Source: Ottelia alismoides (lineage: Eukaryota > Streptophyta > Magnoliopsida > Alismatales > Hydrocharitaceae). From it: DNA of 64,000 bases. Position numbers and translations under genes: made by a program. The notes below the pieces were generated by a model. That model did no database searches. It was not told the DNA's origin and saw nothing but the letters and a program-made list of their open reading frames with translations. Within the stretch, counting starts at the first letter, position 1; each line of letters begins with the position of its first letter. Shown piece after piece: positions 20,545 to 33,508 of the stretch. The stretch covers positions 868,001 to 932,000 of the forward strand of contig JAZKJV010010119.1 in the NCBI GenBank assembly GCA_037367405.1, written 5' to 3'.

Positions 20545-23125
20545 TGTTATGCATGTGAGCCCACGACGAACCATTTCTATAATAAATGTTATTGTAGTCG
20601 TTCATATATCAATAAAGTTTATTGATTTATTTCTCTCATTCTCTGAGAATAAATGAATGAATGCGCTTATAAGGTCCCTTAATATAATTAGAGTTACCAT
20701 GTCCATCTTAATAATCATGCAGCTATTGATTCAATAGTTGAATCATAGAGACTGGTGATTGAATGATATCTAAAGAGTTAGATTGATGATTCATCTAGCA
20801 CCATCAAATGATTGTTAAGAAAGAATCTCCAGCCAAAGAAGGAGATGACAATCCCTCTCTAAAGGCTGATATCTGACTGATCTATTGATGTATGTCCTCT
20901 ACATAGGAATAAAGATTTGAAGGTGTCAGTAAGTTAGGTCAAAGAGTTGACTTAACAAGATCGAGATAACCAATACCTATGTCATATGTTGTCTATATAC
21001 ACGCATCCTCTAACCGGAGACAGATGTATTACTATATGTCTAAGTACGTACATTAGACAGACCATTAGGTTGATGACCTAATCAAGGTCTATACACCGAT
21101 GTGCTGGTGTGCATATAAGGGCATATGAGTAATACGATCTCTTAAATGGATCATACATGTTCACTACTAAATCGAAAAGACATGAGCTCATTCATGAGTT
21201 AATGTGAGCGATAAAGTTTCATGATCGACTTACTTCAGAAGCATGAAAAACTTTGTAGGTATGATATATGCTTTTGGAATGTATGTCATCGATACCAACT
21301 CCAAATGATCGAATGAGAAACTTAATGACAAACCCTGAAGAAGATAGTTTCAAATATGATCTAAAACTTCGAGTTTATCCTAGATCTTCCAATTATGCAA
21401 GATAAACAAGTATTAGGAATACTCGAGGGTGATGTGATCGTAAACTATATAACCATGACACTTTCATTTCGAGGGAGTGATGAAACATGTTTGGATTTTA
21501 GTGACTCCTCTCAGTAGATTGGTAATTCAATCTTAATCCAAATGTTGGACATTGATCTGAATGTTATTCCAATAAAATAAGAAGTTTATATTTACAGTTT
21601 GATTTAATAAAACATCTTTTAAGAGGTTCCTGATATCTGGATTTGAGAAATAATCTCAATATCCAAGCCACTAAAAATGTAATGTACAATCATCATGTCC
21701 TTATCTCCAAGTATTCGCAGAGAAAGCACATTATTCTTGAAATAGTTCAATAATAATTCTATTGTTGATAATGTATCTAAACTTTGGAAAATTGATGATT
21801 AAATGTGATGTAATTATCATGAATAATATGAATATGATCATAATATTTGGACACACGAGAATAGTCATCTAAGATAATTAAATATGATTTAATTATCGAA
21901 TATGACTAATGTGGAAATCACTATCCATAATATTTCATAAAAAATCACTATTCATAATAATCATAAATATTATAAATGTGATATATTATATGTTGAAGAG
22001 ATTTAATTGTAATTAGTATTTACAAATTAAGTATTGATTTGAATTGTATTCACATTGAACAATTAATTATAAATACAATATATATTTTACATTGGATGGT
22101 TGTATTCGACTCATATTTCTCAATTACATGATTGGAATTATCACAAAATAATTTGAAATTATTTGATAACTAATTATGCAATAAAAGTTGTTGCACATGT
22201 GGAATATTTGGTGAGATACGAGATCTCACAAAATTGGAAAAAGAAAGCCACCTTCCCATTATATAGGATGGACGACCACCATTGAGTCCTAATTCAATGT
22301 GGTTGTCCACTCTATGTTAGGAAGGGGGCTTGTCCTCTTTCCAATTATTATCATAATAATTGATCTAATTCAAATTAAATTATATTGATGAATATTTAAT
22401 ATATTTAATTTATTTTAACTTAATTATGTGATGTTGTAAATTTATGTAATCAAAGTCGTGATCATTGATTTGAAAGCACAAATTAATCTACACCACTGAT
22501 TATGTGTTCACATGGATTGTTATCCATGAACATCTAATTTGTTAGAAAAAGAAAGGCCAGACCTAATTCTCTCTCTTACAACAAATGCAAGAACAAGTCT
22601 CTCTCTCTTTCTCTTCTCATACATGCCCAAGCTCTCTCTCTCTCTCTCAATATTTTGGTCACCCGCTATATTGACCTAGAGAGCCTTGCAGTCGCTGCAT
22701 CACTATTATGCTGCCAGATCGACTGCTCATGGATCTCCACCTTCTTCAGTGCATCTTGACCATGAGGAAGGCTACCATTTCATGGGATGAAATCAGGAGA
22801 TTCTGCATCGAGATCTTCAACTCAGATTGTGGGAAGCACGCGTCTCTTCCACACATCCATAAGTTCATCATTCATCGGATCAGACTTGAGATAGGAGGTC
22901 TCTTCGTTTAGAGACACACGATCGTAATCACTCTTCAATAGGTAATCTATTGTCTCGTTTGTGATCTTGATGAAATTATTTGAGAAGTGTTCTCATACAC
23001 ATGGTTTCATCTAATTAAAATTTTCAAATTCCACTCCCTGTAGCAACTAGTATAACTAGTTGACGTAGATCGTATTTGATGGGATCTACATGCTTCCGTG
23101 ATGCGCTAAGGCCTAAACCCTAGCA
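20545..23125 (+). mobile_element. Element E, 5' LTR (Ty1/copia)
   Basis: Starts TGTTATGCATGTGAGCC and ends CTAGCA, six bases before the primer site. The start matches 32486 (TGTTAGCCATATGAGCC), and the middle matches 50422-51346, so the second copy of this LTR is split. Length is about 2.58 kb. CT-rich microsatellites lie at 22592-22650. The two copies differ at many positions, so E is old compared with A. Confidence 0.88.
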
Positions 23126-23131
23126 TTAAAG

Positions 23132-23145
23132 TGGTATCAAAGCCA
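23132..23145 (+). other. Primer-binding site of element E, initiator tRNA-Met
   Basis: TGGTATCAAAGCCA matches the usual copia site TGGTATCAGAGCC with one change. It follows the LTR end by six bases. Confidence 0.85.
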
Positions 23146-23919
23146 TGATAAAAGGTCTTGAATCTGATCCAAATATTAAGGGAACAAGGTTTTGTATATC
23201 GGATGTGCATGTACTAGTAGTTTATGCGTAAGATGCATGTTTCAAATTGTTTTTTCTTTAAAAAACTACTATTTATGCATTGTTTGGATGAAAGTTTTGG
23301 ATAATAAAATGCATTTAAAATGTCTAAATATGTCTCCAAATAAGTAGGCAATAGTTGGCACCAAAATACACATAAATTATTCAAAAGTTCATACAGTGAC
23401 ATTGTTTTTGCATGCATTAGTAGATCGATAACAAATTAATTTTTTGGCTACTATTTTTCCGTCATAAAATATGAAATAAAACATTTTACTAAATACATAA
23501 ATAAACCAACAAACACATGAATTTATTTTGTGCAATCGTAACACTGTTTTGCCCTATATATTCCATATTTAGTGGAAATAAATCGGATGATGGTTGGATC
23601 ATCAGTATTACTTTCTTAATGTTTTTATCATTCAATGTAAATCAAGTTAAAAACCAAATTGGGAAATGCAAGTTGGACTTGCAAGGCAGAATGAGTTCCC
23701 GCTTCTTTTTACCCAAGGTGCAATTTCTCATATAATTGGGATGTAACAAAGGTAAAAGGCAGATCCCAAATCTTGCTAGAGATATAAAGGTAAATATATC
23801 TCTTACTTAGAGTCTAAAAGATTAAGACTAATTTGATTAAAAATTCTTAATCAAATAATTTAAATTTGAATATATAAATATTTATTTGTTCTAGTATAGT
23901 GCATTCTTAATCTCAGAGA
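23146..23919. other. Untranslated leader of element E
   Basis: Between the primer site and the first gag similarity. AT-rich, with short ORFs on both strands that look incidental. Confidence 0.5.
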
Positions 23920-24720
23920 TGAAATCCATTAACCCCCCTCAACAGGCTTCTAGAGGTCAACAAGTTGACCATATCAAAATATTCAAACTGGCTCGGAAAT
24001 TTGAAACTTGCTCTTTCTGCGGAGCACGCCAGCTATGTGCTCACTATGAACAAACATGCAAACCCTACAACATTGGAAGAACTTAAGTCAATAAAAAATA
24101 TGACGAATATCAATCATTTGCTAGGTATTATATTCTGGGGTCTTTATTCAATCTGCTTTAGAAGCAACATGTTGACATGGACACAACTGAGTACGTAATG
24201 TTGAATATGAAAGAGATGTCCGGTAACGTTAATCACACTTAGAATTACAATATTCTGAAAGGACTTTTCACTGTAAGTTGCAGAAAGGGGCTTTAGTTCG
24301 AGAGCACGTAAACAAAATGTTTGGTTATCTCTCAGAAATGGATACCCTTGGGGTATAGATGGACACAGATATGCAGTCTGACATCATATTACTGTATATG
24401 CCCAAATCTTTCAACAACTTTGTCGTATCGTGTCACATGAACAAGTTGATCTTGACTAACATTGACCTGATTTCTTATCGAAATCTGCTCAGGGCGTCTT
24501 GAATAAAGATAATCCCATTGACAATGCAATGATTGCACAAGTCAAAGGGAAGCGCTATCAGAAGCATGTGGCTCGAAAGAGTACGACCCATAAGAAAACG
24601 AAGAAGAGTCAAAGTGTTGGATCATTTTCTCATGATTCTGCATTGATAGCATCGAAAAAGATCGATATTTGTCATCACTGTAAGAAACCGAGGCACTAGA
24701 AGTGTAACTTCCCATAATAC
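23920..24720 (+). pseudogene. gag: Copia gag remnant of element E
   Basis: Frames starting near 23930 carry a copia Gag-like N-terminal region (YSNWLGNLKLALSAEHASYVL) and, near the end, a CCHC zinc knuckle: CHHCKKPRH is followed by a stop where Trp is usual, then K and the last Cys. Gag forms the particle and the knuckle binds the RNA. Several stops and frameshifts break it, so it cannot be translated whole. It sits directly before the protease, as in copia elements. The knuckle stop (TAG at about 24699) is what a TGG codon gives after one G-to-A change. Confidence 0.78.
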
Positions 24721-24789
24721 TTGAAAACCACTGAGAAAGATAAAGCCCAACAAATATAAAATCTACTTTCATCACTGAAACTAGTTTTT

Positions 24790-25020
24790 TCGTAGGATGA
24801 GAAGGTAGTTGGATCATTGATTCTGGTGCTTCTGTTCATATATGTAATTTATTGCATCTATTTTAGGAAATTAGAAATCTTGATGAAAGAGAGATAATCA
24901 TCTAGATGGGATCTGATGCAACTGTTGCAGTAGTTGCCATTGGGACACATGAAGACTATCATTATCTAGTGGGAGAGTCCTTATACTTAAATAATGTATT
25001 TATGTTCCAGATGTTAGAAG
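24790..25020 (+). pseudogene. Copia aspartic protease remnant of element E
   Basis: The frame around 24811 reads WIIDSGASVHICN, the retropepsin active-site motif D-S-G-A with its usual flanks; the catalytic Asp codon is at 24819. The protease cuts the polyprotein. Stops occur just before and after (for example the TAG-type breaks near 24795 and 24865), so the domain is not functional. Confidence 0.8.
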
Positions 25021-25239
25021 GAACCATATATCTGTATCTATGTTAGTTAGAAACGGATATTCATTCTTATTCTATGAGAAACTTGTCATAAGTATTTATG
25101 ATAAATATATTGCAGATGGTATTCTAACTTCCGGTGGACTCTATGAATTGTGCATTGATGAATATATTATGAATGTAACACCCATTAATAAAAACCCTAA
25201 AAGAACTAGAGATGACGGGAATCATTTTAATATAATTTA

Positions 25240-26130
25240 GCATCAAAGGCTTGATCCTTTATCTATTGGTAGGATCAATAGATTGATAAAGGATGGATCC
25301 TTTGATTTTCTACAGGTCCAAACTTTACCAACTTGTGAACATTGCATTTGAGGTAAAATGACAAGAGTACCCTTTATAACAAGGATATAAGATGCGAGGG
25401 TATTCTTGACCCAATACATACAATTGTATGTTGTCCACTCAATACCAAGATCCGAAATGGATATCAATATTATTTGACATTTATTGATGACCATTCATGA
25501 TACAGATTTATCTTGGCTGGTTGGGATTGATATTGAGAACTCTTGAGACTCCCCATATTTTCCAAGAAATACTAGTTCAACGTGCTTTCTCTCTCATCTC
25601 AAATAATTGGCCTTCTTTTTTTTGCCACATTCTGAAGCTAGTTCTCATCATAAATCTAAAACCTTGGAAAAGATTAAAGAGTTCATGGCTTTGGTTGAGA
25701 ACCAAACTTGTAAGAAAATTAAACAGATTCTATTTGACTGTGGCAATGAGTACCTCTCAAATGAATTTAAGGAATATCTCAAAGAGAGAGCAATTACATT
25801 CAATATCACTCATCTTGGAACTCCCCAATTAAATGGTATTACTGAAATATGCAATAGGACCATTATGAACATGGACCGTTCAATAATGAGTAAAGTACAT
25901 TCACCTCTTAATTTCTAGGGATATGTAGTAGAGACTGCAATATATACTCTTAACAAGATTCCTATTAAACCTGTAATCATAACCCCTCATGATCTTTGGT
26001 TTGGAATCAAGACTAGTGTTAGACACTTGAGGATTTGGGGTTGCTTCTTCCATGTGAACAACATAGATGCAAGTAAGATAGAATCTCACACTCGAGAGTT
26101 CCACTTCATTGGGTATGTAAAGGATGGTAT
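25240..26130 (+). pseudogene. Copia integrase remnant of element E
   Basis: The pre-integrase part is visible near 25235-25365 (WHQRL, then a C-x2-C pair: CEHCI). The core follows: a FIDDHS motif near 25480, FDCGNEYLS near 25734 (second acidic residue) and TPQLNGITEICNRT near 25820, which keeps the third acidic residue but has lost the usual Arg after it. The stretch from 26027 continues as the integrase C-terminal part and linker toward RT. Integrase inserts the DNA copy into the host. Frameshifts near 25500-25600 and a TAG near 25916 break the frame. Confidence 0.82.
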
Positions 26131-26410
26131 TGGATACCAATTTTACACCCCCAAGACTCAAAAGGTTTTCATCTCTATAGTTGTAAAATTCTTAGAGGAT
26201 GACTTCCTTAAGAACCAAGATAAAACTGAAGTAAAGGAATTCATTGAATCCCCTGAGGATATTGAGCTTCCTAAATTAGAAATTGAAGACGTGAATAAAG
26301 ATGAAAGAACCATACCTCTTCTAAGGAGTGAGAGGAAGGTTTTACCGCATGAAAGGTATGGATTCCATGTGTCAGGTGAATTTGACAATGATCCTAACTT
26401 AATTCCATGA
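26131..26410 (+). pseudogene. Integrase-RT linker of element E
   Basis: The open frame 26027-26410 continues as an acidic, low-conservation linker (KFLEDDFLKNQDKTEVKEF), as usual between copia integrase and reverse transcriptase. It stops at 26408-26410. Confidence 0.65.
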
Positions 26411-26637
26411 AGCATTCGCAGATCATGACATTGATAGATGGATGCTAGCAATGAAGTTTGAAATAGACTCCATGTACAAGAACAATTTATGGATCCTGGA
26501 TGGTCTACCTAGAGGGGTAAAATCCATTGTGTGTAAATGCATCAAGCGAAAGAGGGGAAATGATGGGAAGGTAGAGACCTTCAAGGCACGGTAAATAGAT
26601 ATAATATATTGACTACGATGAGACATTCTCTCCAGTG
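26411..26637 (+). pseudogene. Copia RT remnant of element E, first part
   Basis: Carries the start of the copia reverse transcriptase: a W-x2-AMKFEIDSMYKNN stretch, then DYDETFSPV at the end. The frame has one TAA near 26592. It is interrupted right after FSPV by solo LTR J; coding similarity resumes at 31190. Confidence 0.82.
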
Positions 26638-26642
26638 ATTAT
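26638..26642. repeat. Target-site duplication of J, left copy (ATTAT)
   Basis: ATTAT immediately precedes the TG of J and is repeated immediately after its CA at 31190-31194. Removing J and one copy leaves the expected RT sequence context. Confidence 0.85.
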
Positions 26643-29600
26643 TGCGAGACCTCATAATTGGATCTGGGCTAAATTGCAAAATATATTATTATACATTATC
26701 CAAAAAAATTGTTCGATCATTCCACCGCATAGAGCTCATCGAGACCTTTCCAATGAGTCCAAGAACGCAAAAATCCGAGTTTGGGAGCCTGAATTACAGC
26801 TATATACCGAGACTGGGTCCAGGTCATATTCGGATCCGAATCCAAATTAGACACATATAATCATCCCTCCCTCTTCCAAAAACGCCCCAATCCGATTTCC
26901 AGCCACTTCCTCCTCCCCTTCCCTCTCTGGAGTGCTGCCGGAGCTCGTCAGAGCATGACAGATCGACGATCCGAAATCGCCTCCACGTTGAGGAGGTCGA
27001 GGTCACCTCCGTATGCGGTTTCACGTCGTCAACAGAGCGTCGAGTGCACCATTCTTCACGGGTGAAGAAATCGAGGTGACAAACTTTTTAAGGTACGATG
27101 TTCCCCTTCCTCTTGCTGTTGGATTCACACATTTTAGCCGAACTTATGTGATCTCAAACCTTGAATGGATGTTGTACCTATCGACTCATTTCCTTTTAAA
27201 TGTCATTTTTAGGGCTGATTATGATCTTGAACCTAACTCAATCTGAATGATTAGATCTATAATAACATGTGTATTCCCCATGTGTTGGATTGGGGTCTTA
27301 GGTTTGCGAATTTGTGCATTGTCTACACAGGTTATGTATATGTGATATGAGGGATGGTTGTCTTCCGTATCAAAGAAGCACAAGTTTAGATAGTTCAAGC
27401 ACACATATAGGTTTCTTTATATTTTAGTGCAATATTCCAGCTAGCGATCAACAGACCACTTCTTTGAATAGATATATGATATCATAAAGCTGGTTCTTGA
27501 GTTTTATTCCATTGTAACGTTTTGTTTTGCCCTGAATTCAGATCCCACTTTGTAGTATTTCAAAAATCATTTCAAGTTTATTTCATTTTTTCCCGATAAT
27601 ACCGTTTACTATGAGATCATTTTCAAGGTGTTTGATGTTCTGTACTCAGTTGCTTTGACATCAAACTCTAGTGACAGTATTCCAAACATTCTCAGGTTTA
27701 AAGTAAGACTAGGGTGCATAAACCGCGCTTCACGGCGGAAAATAAAATACGTTCTGCATCATATTAATTGTATCATGTGTGATCATCATTGTCTTTAATT
27801 ACAAATTAATCTATAATTACCATTATGATTATAAAAATACCAACATAGCATTTAGAAAGTATTTTTTATAGTAAAATATGAAATTAATGGTTAAATTATA
27901 AGAATGCATTTAGAACTTCATTTGCAAATTATAGAGGAACATATTGCATACAATTTATCTATCTTTTGAAAAGATTGTACTTCAGATAATATTATTTAAA
28001 AAATTACATTTTTATATTAAAATTAATTTTTTTCTTTGAAATAATGTCCTCAATTGAAAAATACAAAATCATTTCAATACAAAATCACAAAAGATGTAGG
28101 TATATATAAATTTTAATGTAATAAATATAAAGGGAAATATGAGACTTATAATTTTTAATTTAATAAAATATTAGAGTAGAGAGAGAAAGAACAGAGAGAG
28201 AAGATGAGAGAGGGAGAGAGATGGGTTTGAGAGAGAGAGAATAGAAATGGAGAGGAGAAAGGGAGAGATCCGTGGAGAGAGAAACCAAGAAGAGAGAGAG
28301 AGAGAAAGTGGGAGAGAGAGAGATCGGTGGATAGAGGAAGAGAGAGAGAGAGAGAGTAGAGAGAGGGAGAAAGAGGGAGAGAGATTGGTGGAGAGAGGGA
28401 GAGAGAGTGAATGGAGAGACATGCGTAGAAGAGAAACCGATGAAGCCACTTGTCAAAAGCTGGGTTAAAATCCTCTTTAAAAAGGTATATAGATATAGAT
28501 TATAAGGAATATGTTTTTGGTCTTGGTAAAATTTCGCTCCTATACTGAATCCCAAGCGACTCAAATAAAATGATTTGAAAAATAAGGTAAGCTAAAAGAT
28601 CTATTCAGATCTTAAAGTTATTTTTGGTTGTCAATATTTATTCCAAATTAGGCATGATATATATATGAGGTCGGATAATATTCAATTTGATTGGCTCAAG
28701 GAAAACAATATTCAATTCGGTTATGATATATTAGTATTCAGATCCCTTTTTCATCCAAAATGTTGGTGTCAGTAACATCCCATATTGTTATTCAAGGGGT
28801 TAAAGTTTTAGTATAGTGTTATCCACTCCTTCTGTTTCATCAAGAAGCTGGTGTCAACAACATGTGGCATCATTTTTTTGTAATTGTAAGATTATAGGGT
28901 TATTTATACGTTTGTGCATATGTGCAAATATAAGGATACACTTCTGTTAGAGAAGATGCATTTAATACTAAGAACTAATATTAGGCCTTGTATCTTTCCG
29001 TCATCTTAGGAAACAAACCCTTACTTGAGAAGTTCCATATACATTATTTACATGCATTAGGCAGTCCATGTGGATCACTGCTTCGTGCACAACATTTTTA
29101 GAAATTTCATCTGCCTTTAATTACCATATACAACTTGCAATCATATAGAATGAACAAAAAGAAAATAAGGATTTGAATTGCATTACCCAACTCAATACTA
29201 TTTTTTTTCAACTTCTCTTCATTGGTATGTAATTTCTCTCTATATCCTGAAACAATTTAAGGTCTTCATGACAAAGTTCCTTTTCATCATCATATGCAAC
29301 CCTGAGCAAAGAAAGAGTGGACGGTGGGTGAGCTCATTTACAAGATATGGAAGAACACACTTAAGGATTTTCAAGGAATAAGGTAGATAAGAGAACAAAA
29401 CATAGCCAAGGACCAACAATTCTGATATTCTCATCATAGGCCTTCTAGTCCGAGAGTAATGTAGGAACCTGCTTTGCATCTACTTAGACTCCTCTCTAGA
29501 TCTTGGGTGAGCTGTTTAGCTTTGGAAATTAGCTCCTGTCTATTAGCATTCGAATTGTTAGCTTTTATTCAAGATTTCGATAATTCAACATTCCGAGGCT

Positions 29601-31189
29601 CAAAAGATTGACGATCAACTGCCACCTTTGCCATAATATCCAATAGAATAGTGTAGATATATTATCGATATATCATCTAGATACGAAAAGTTTAACGGAG
29701 CATGATCTAAAATTTATTGATACTGCCTGATGTTATCTAAAATTTATATTGCCAAACTTCAAATAAATGAAGTGGGCAAATATACACTCTACAACTATTG
29801 CTACGGATCTTTAGTAGTCTCTTTGTGATATTACATGATTATGCCAAATACTTGAATCCCTTTTTAGGTTGCTAGCATTGATTATATTGTGGTGATCATC
29901 ATTTCAAGTGAAGGAACCTTTCATGGCGATCAAGTAGTGGATTAGTTGCCGTCAAGGGAGGGGCATGCACCCTTGGGGTCCCGGGTAGAAGCCTAGAGAG
30001 TCCTGATTCCAACCGCTACTACGTAGCTGCGATGGTTGGAGGACATGCTACTTGGCGCACCGAGGAGTCACTACGCGGTGTTCAGCCTCAGCACTTGCGT
30101 GCCTTTAGCCCCGTGCTTCGAGTGTGGGCCAAGTAGTCATGGTTGATGGTCTAGTGTTTGGCTTGTTCACTTAGAGTTAACACTCGTGTACTAGCTGGTG
30201 TAGATCATATTGATTAGTATTCCGAGTGGGAGCGCTAAGAGGGGAGTTCTCAAAAAATGTGGTTAAATGAAGTTGGGAATGTGATACAAGTCTCCTGTGC
30301 ATAAGGAGGATTTAAGTTAGTCATGGTGATTCAGACTACAATAATAATGATCTTGTAATCTTTACTTCTACTCGTGCCCTACGCCATCATAGACTCTTAC
30401 ACGTGGGAAGTGGACTTGGGCAGTTCACGATGATTTGCGGGTTAAAAATTGATTTGGGAATCGAAGTTACAATCCTATGAGTGAAGCCAAGTGGATGTGT
30501 TGGGAACTTAGTTAGGATGCATTTTACCCCATGGCATGCCTAAAGAGGCACCACAACCCTAAGGCCTCCTTCTTGCCTTTGATTCATAGTGTGTGGTCTC
30601 ACCTAGACCAAGACCACCGACTATCCATGAAACTTGGTTGACCCATATAAAAAAAATAATGGCTAAAATTTATCTCTTTGTATGGACGATTTACCCAGCT
30701 ATTTTCTTTTACGCACATTTAATTATATCTTGCATGTTGTTATAATTTTTTTTATCGTGCCAAGCAACTTTTCTCATAACATACTTGTGTGTTGATCTGC
30801 AGGTTCTCAGCAAAAGCCGTAGCAGTGAGTGGTACTTGTTTAGTTGGAGCTACTTCTCTTTTTGTGCTGCTACACGGCTTCCATTTGTGGTATGGTACTT
30901 GTTGTAGCTTTTGCAAATTTACTTTGCTTGTAGTTTTTGGGAGACATGAGATGTACATTGTATGTATGGAACATTTTTTTTGAATGCATACATGTAATAA
31001 ATTATTGTGGACATGGATGAGATTGCAACGAAGTGCAATGATGGACATGTTACGAATGGATGGAAAATTGTATTCAAGTCCTTCATGCTATTTTCTCTTG
31101 CTTTATATTACTGTGTATTTCAAATGTAGAATGTATGTTCATGGAATTGATTTGCCGAGTACCCAGATCCTAGGGGGACGGTCGTCACA
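26643..31189 (+). mobile_element. Solo LTR J (4547 bp), Tekay/Del-like chromovirus type
   Basis: Begins TGCGAGACC and ends GGTCGTCACA; the ends are imperfect inverted repeats of the TGTGACGACC type common in plant Tekay/Del LTRs. A 5-bp duplication ATTAT flanks it and it splits the RT of E. No primer site, polypurine tract, second LTR copy or retroelement protein is seen inside, so a solo LTR left by LTR-LTR recombination is the simplest reading. The TATA-like CACATATAATC at 26850 followed by a GC-rich leader (26880-27070) suggests plus orientation. A GA microsatellite lies at 28172-28420. Orientation and lineage are tentative. Confidence 0.78.
28172..28420. repeat. GA/CT microsatellite
   Basis: Almost pure GA with interspersed GGGA and a few other bases. 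Open frames across it on both strands are artefacts of composition. Confidence 0.92.
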
Positions 31190-31194
31190 ATTAT
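31190..31194. repeat. Target-site duplication of J, right copy (ATTAT)
   Basis: Second copy of the 5-bp duplication flanking J, see 26638-26642. Confidence 0.85.
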
Positions 31195-31765
31195 CCTTAA
31201 ATCCATTAGGGCACTGCTAGCTATAGCTGCATATCTTGACTACAACATCTAGCAGATGGATGCTAAGATGTCATTCCTCAATTGATATCTCGAGGAGGAT
31301 ATCTATATGGAGAACCCTCATGGCTTCATAATCGAGGAAGACAAAGTATACATGCTAAAGTAATCCGTATATGGGCTTAAACGAGCTTCTCGTAGTTGGA
31401 ACAACAGATTTGACAAAACCATAAAGAGTTATGATTTTGTTCAGCATCCTGATGAACAATGTGTATACAAGAAGATTAGTGGGAGCGCCATTTGTGGTCA
31501 TCATACTTTATGTAAATGACATCCTTATCATTGGGAATGATACATGGATGATGACTAATCTTAAGATTTGGTTGTCCCATATATTCGAGATGAAAGATCT
31601 TGGAGAAGCCTCTTATATATTTGGTTTAAAGCTGTTCAGAAATAAAAAAAGAGGATTTTGGGATCGTTACAACATGGGTATATTTAAAAGATCTAGGAAC
31701 GTTTCCATACGGAGAATTCTAAGAAAGGCTTCCTCCCTTAAGACATGGTATACATCTATCTAAAA
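31195..31765 (+). pseudogene. Copia RT remnant of element E, second part
   Basis: Resumes with KSIRALLAIAAY, then QMDAKMSFLN (first catalytic Asp kept), VYGLKRASRSWN, and the catalytic box as LYVNDILI. The usual box is Y-V-D-D; here the first Asp codon (31515-31517) is AAT, Asn, a change expected to abolish polymerase activity. Several stops are present (for example near 31245 and 31360). Confidence 0.85.
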
Positions 31766-31914
31766 CGATGGATCCTCGAAGTGTTGAGGATAAGAAACTC
31801 ATGGCTAGATGCCCTTATGCCTAATATATGCCACGATGTGCATAAGGCTAGATATCTGCCATGCAGTGGGAGTGGTAAGCCTTTACCAATCCTGCTATGG
31901 AGAACCACACTAGA

Positions 31915-32412
31915 ATGCAGTGAAGAACTTCATTAATTATCTAAGATGGACACACGATTACATCTTGGTCTATGGAGATGGTGATCTCCAAGTCTTAGGT
32001 TACACGGATTCAAACTTCCAATCTGATCTAGATGAACTCAAGCCAACTTCAGGGTTTGTGTTCTTGTTGAACGGTGGTGCTATGAGATGGAGAATCAAGA
32101 AGCATGACATTATGGCTGATTCAACAACAAAAAACAAATACATTACCCATCGGATGATGTAAAGGAGGCAGTATGGTTAAGAAAGTTCATCCTAGAACTT
32201 GACGTAGTTTCCTCTAATATTATCATCCCGTTACTCTGTGATAACACATGAGCCACAACTCAGGTGAAGGAACCTAGATGGTATCAGAAGAGAAAGCACG
32301 TAGAAAGGAAATACCACATTTGGGAGATTCAAAAGCATGGTGACATCATCATCGCTAAGGTGGTATGTGTTGATAACGTTGCTGATCCCCTTACCAAACC
32401 ATTACCCTAAAA
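31915..32412 (+). pseudogene. Copia RNase H remnant of element E
   Basis: Contains LGYTDSNFQSDLDELKPTSG, LNGGA, ADSTT and, after a stop near 32160, KHVERKYH and VADPLTKPLP. These are the copia RNase H landmarks in order. The wording resembles the Angela/Tork group, given tentatively. The enzyme removes the RNA template during reverse transcription. Frame breaks show it is dead. Confidence 0.82.
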
Positions 32413-32464
32413 GGTTTTTGACTAACATGTAATGATCATGGATATAAAGATTGTACCTGAATAG

Positions 32465-32485
32465 TTTAGAGGGCTAGTGGAAGAT
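32465..32485 (+). other. Polypurine tract of element E
   Basis: Purine-rich TTTAGAGGGCTAGTGGAAGA directly upstream of the 3' LTR start, in the normal place. Confidence 0.65.
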
Positions 32486-32853
32486 TGTTAGCCATATGAG
32501 CCGGGGCAAACCATTTCGACACTAAATGTTATGTAATCTTTGATATATCAATAAAGGTTATTGATTTATTCCACTCCTTATCTGAGATTAAGTGAATAAA
32601 TGCACTTATAAGGTACCTTAATACACTTAGGGGTAAGTACCATGACCGTCTTAATAATCATGCAACTAATGATTCAATGGTTGAATCATAGAAACTGGTG
32701 CTTTGATGATATCCAAAGAGTTAGATTGAGGACTCATCAATCACAGATAAATGTTTATTAAGAAAGGATCCCTAACATGAGAAAGAGAGGGCAATCAACT
32801 CTAAAGGCTGATATCTAACTGACGTCTTGATGCAGGTCCTCTCCATAGGAATA
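32486..32853 (+). mobile_element. Element E, 3' LTR, first segment
   Basis: Matches 20545-20911 of the 5' LTR. Similarity ends at 32853 (AGGAATA), where sequence of element D starts. The next 370 bp of this LTR (equivalent to 20912-21281) are missing; similarity resumes at 50422. Confidence 0.85.
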
Positions 32854-33508
32854 GATGACTTATTTGAGGTTGCAAGACACATTTCAGGCTGACGATCGCA
32901 GGCAGGATAACGAGGTAGAGTTTATTTCTTGTTCTTTTGATTCAGATTCCTTGAATTCAGACATTGATTGGGATGAGTTTGATGATTATTTGCCATGTCC
33001 GATTCCCATAGAGCCGACAATTAGGGTGAAGATTGAGCCAGCACAGATTACAGAGATACCAGCAGGGCCATCTTCGCCAGATTTTCATGCACGGTGAACT
33101 TCTCCCATGCAGATCTTGTTGACTTCACTCAGACTTTTTAGAAGCCAGGTTTGCCAGCTCCCAGTTGTCCTGAGTTGAAGACATTGCCATAGTCGATGAA
33201 GTACACATTCCTTGCGGGTGAGCCTGAGGTGTACCCATTAATTTTCTCAGCGGATTTGACTGGAGAGCAATAATCTTGTTTGATGGAGGTTCTTGAAAGA
33301 AACCGCAAGGCGATTGGATGGAGCGTAGTTGATCTCCAGGGGATAAGTCCGACCCTGTGCTCCCACCGTATTTATCCCAAAGAGGACGCTAAGCCCTCGT
33401 GTGAGTTCCAGCGATGGCTGAACTCGAATCTTCGAGATGTGGTCATGAAGGAAATATCAAAATGGTGGAGCGCTGATTTTATCTACCCCATCTCCGACTC
33501 CAAGTGGG
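32854..33508 (+). pseudogene. Element D, linker and start of RT (Athila-like)
   Basis: Starts with an acidic open stretch (32855-33097, SDIDWDEFDDYLPCPIPIEP), the usual spacer between protease and RT. From about 33150 it shows gypsy RT N-terminal features: LPSMKY-like and SADLTGEQ segments, AIGWSVVDLQGISPTLCSHR, and finally YPISDSKWV, a signature of Athila/Tat RT. Three or more stops break it (for example near 33137, 33190 and 33271). The LTR of B begins within the codon after SKWV. The 5' LTR, gag and protease of D are missing at the left junction with E. Confidence 0.82.

Noticed and set aside
26881..27110. Gene-like 5' leader with GTACGATG donor-like end
   Set aside because: It sits inside solo LTR J at the position expected for LTR leader sequence, and no coding continuation was found.
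28160..28564. Ser/Leu-rich 134-codon frame and its Glu/Arg-rich counterpart
   Set aside because: They are translations of the GA/CT microsatellite.
29990..30130. GC-richer stretch that might hold a tRNA or gene exon
   Set aside because: No tRNA arms, A-box/B-box or coding similarity could be made out; it is inside solo LTR J.
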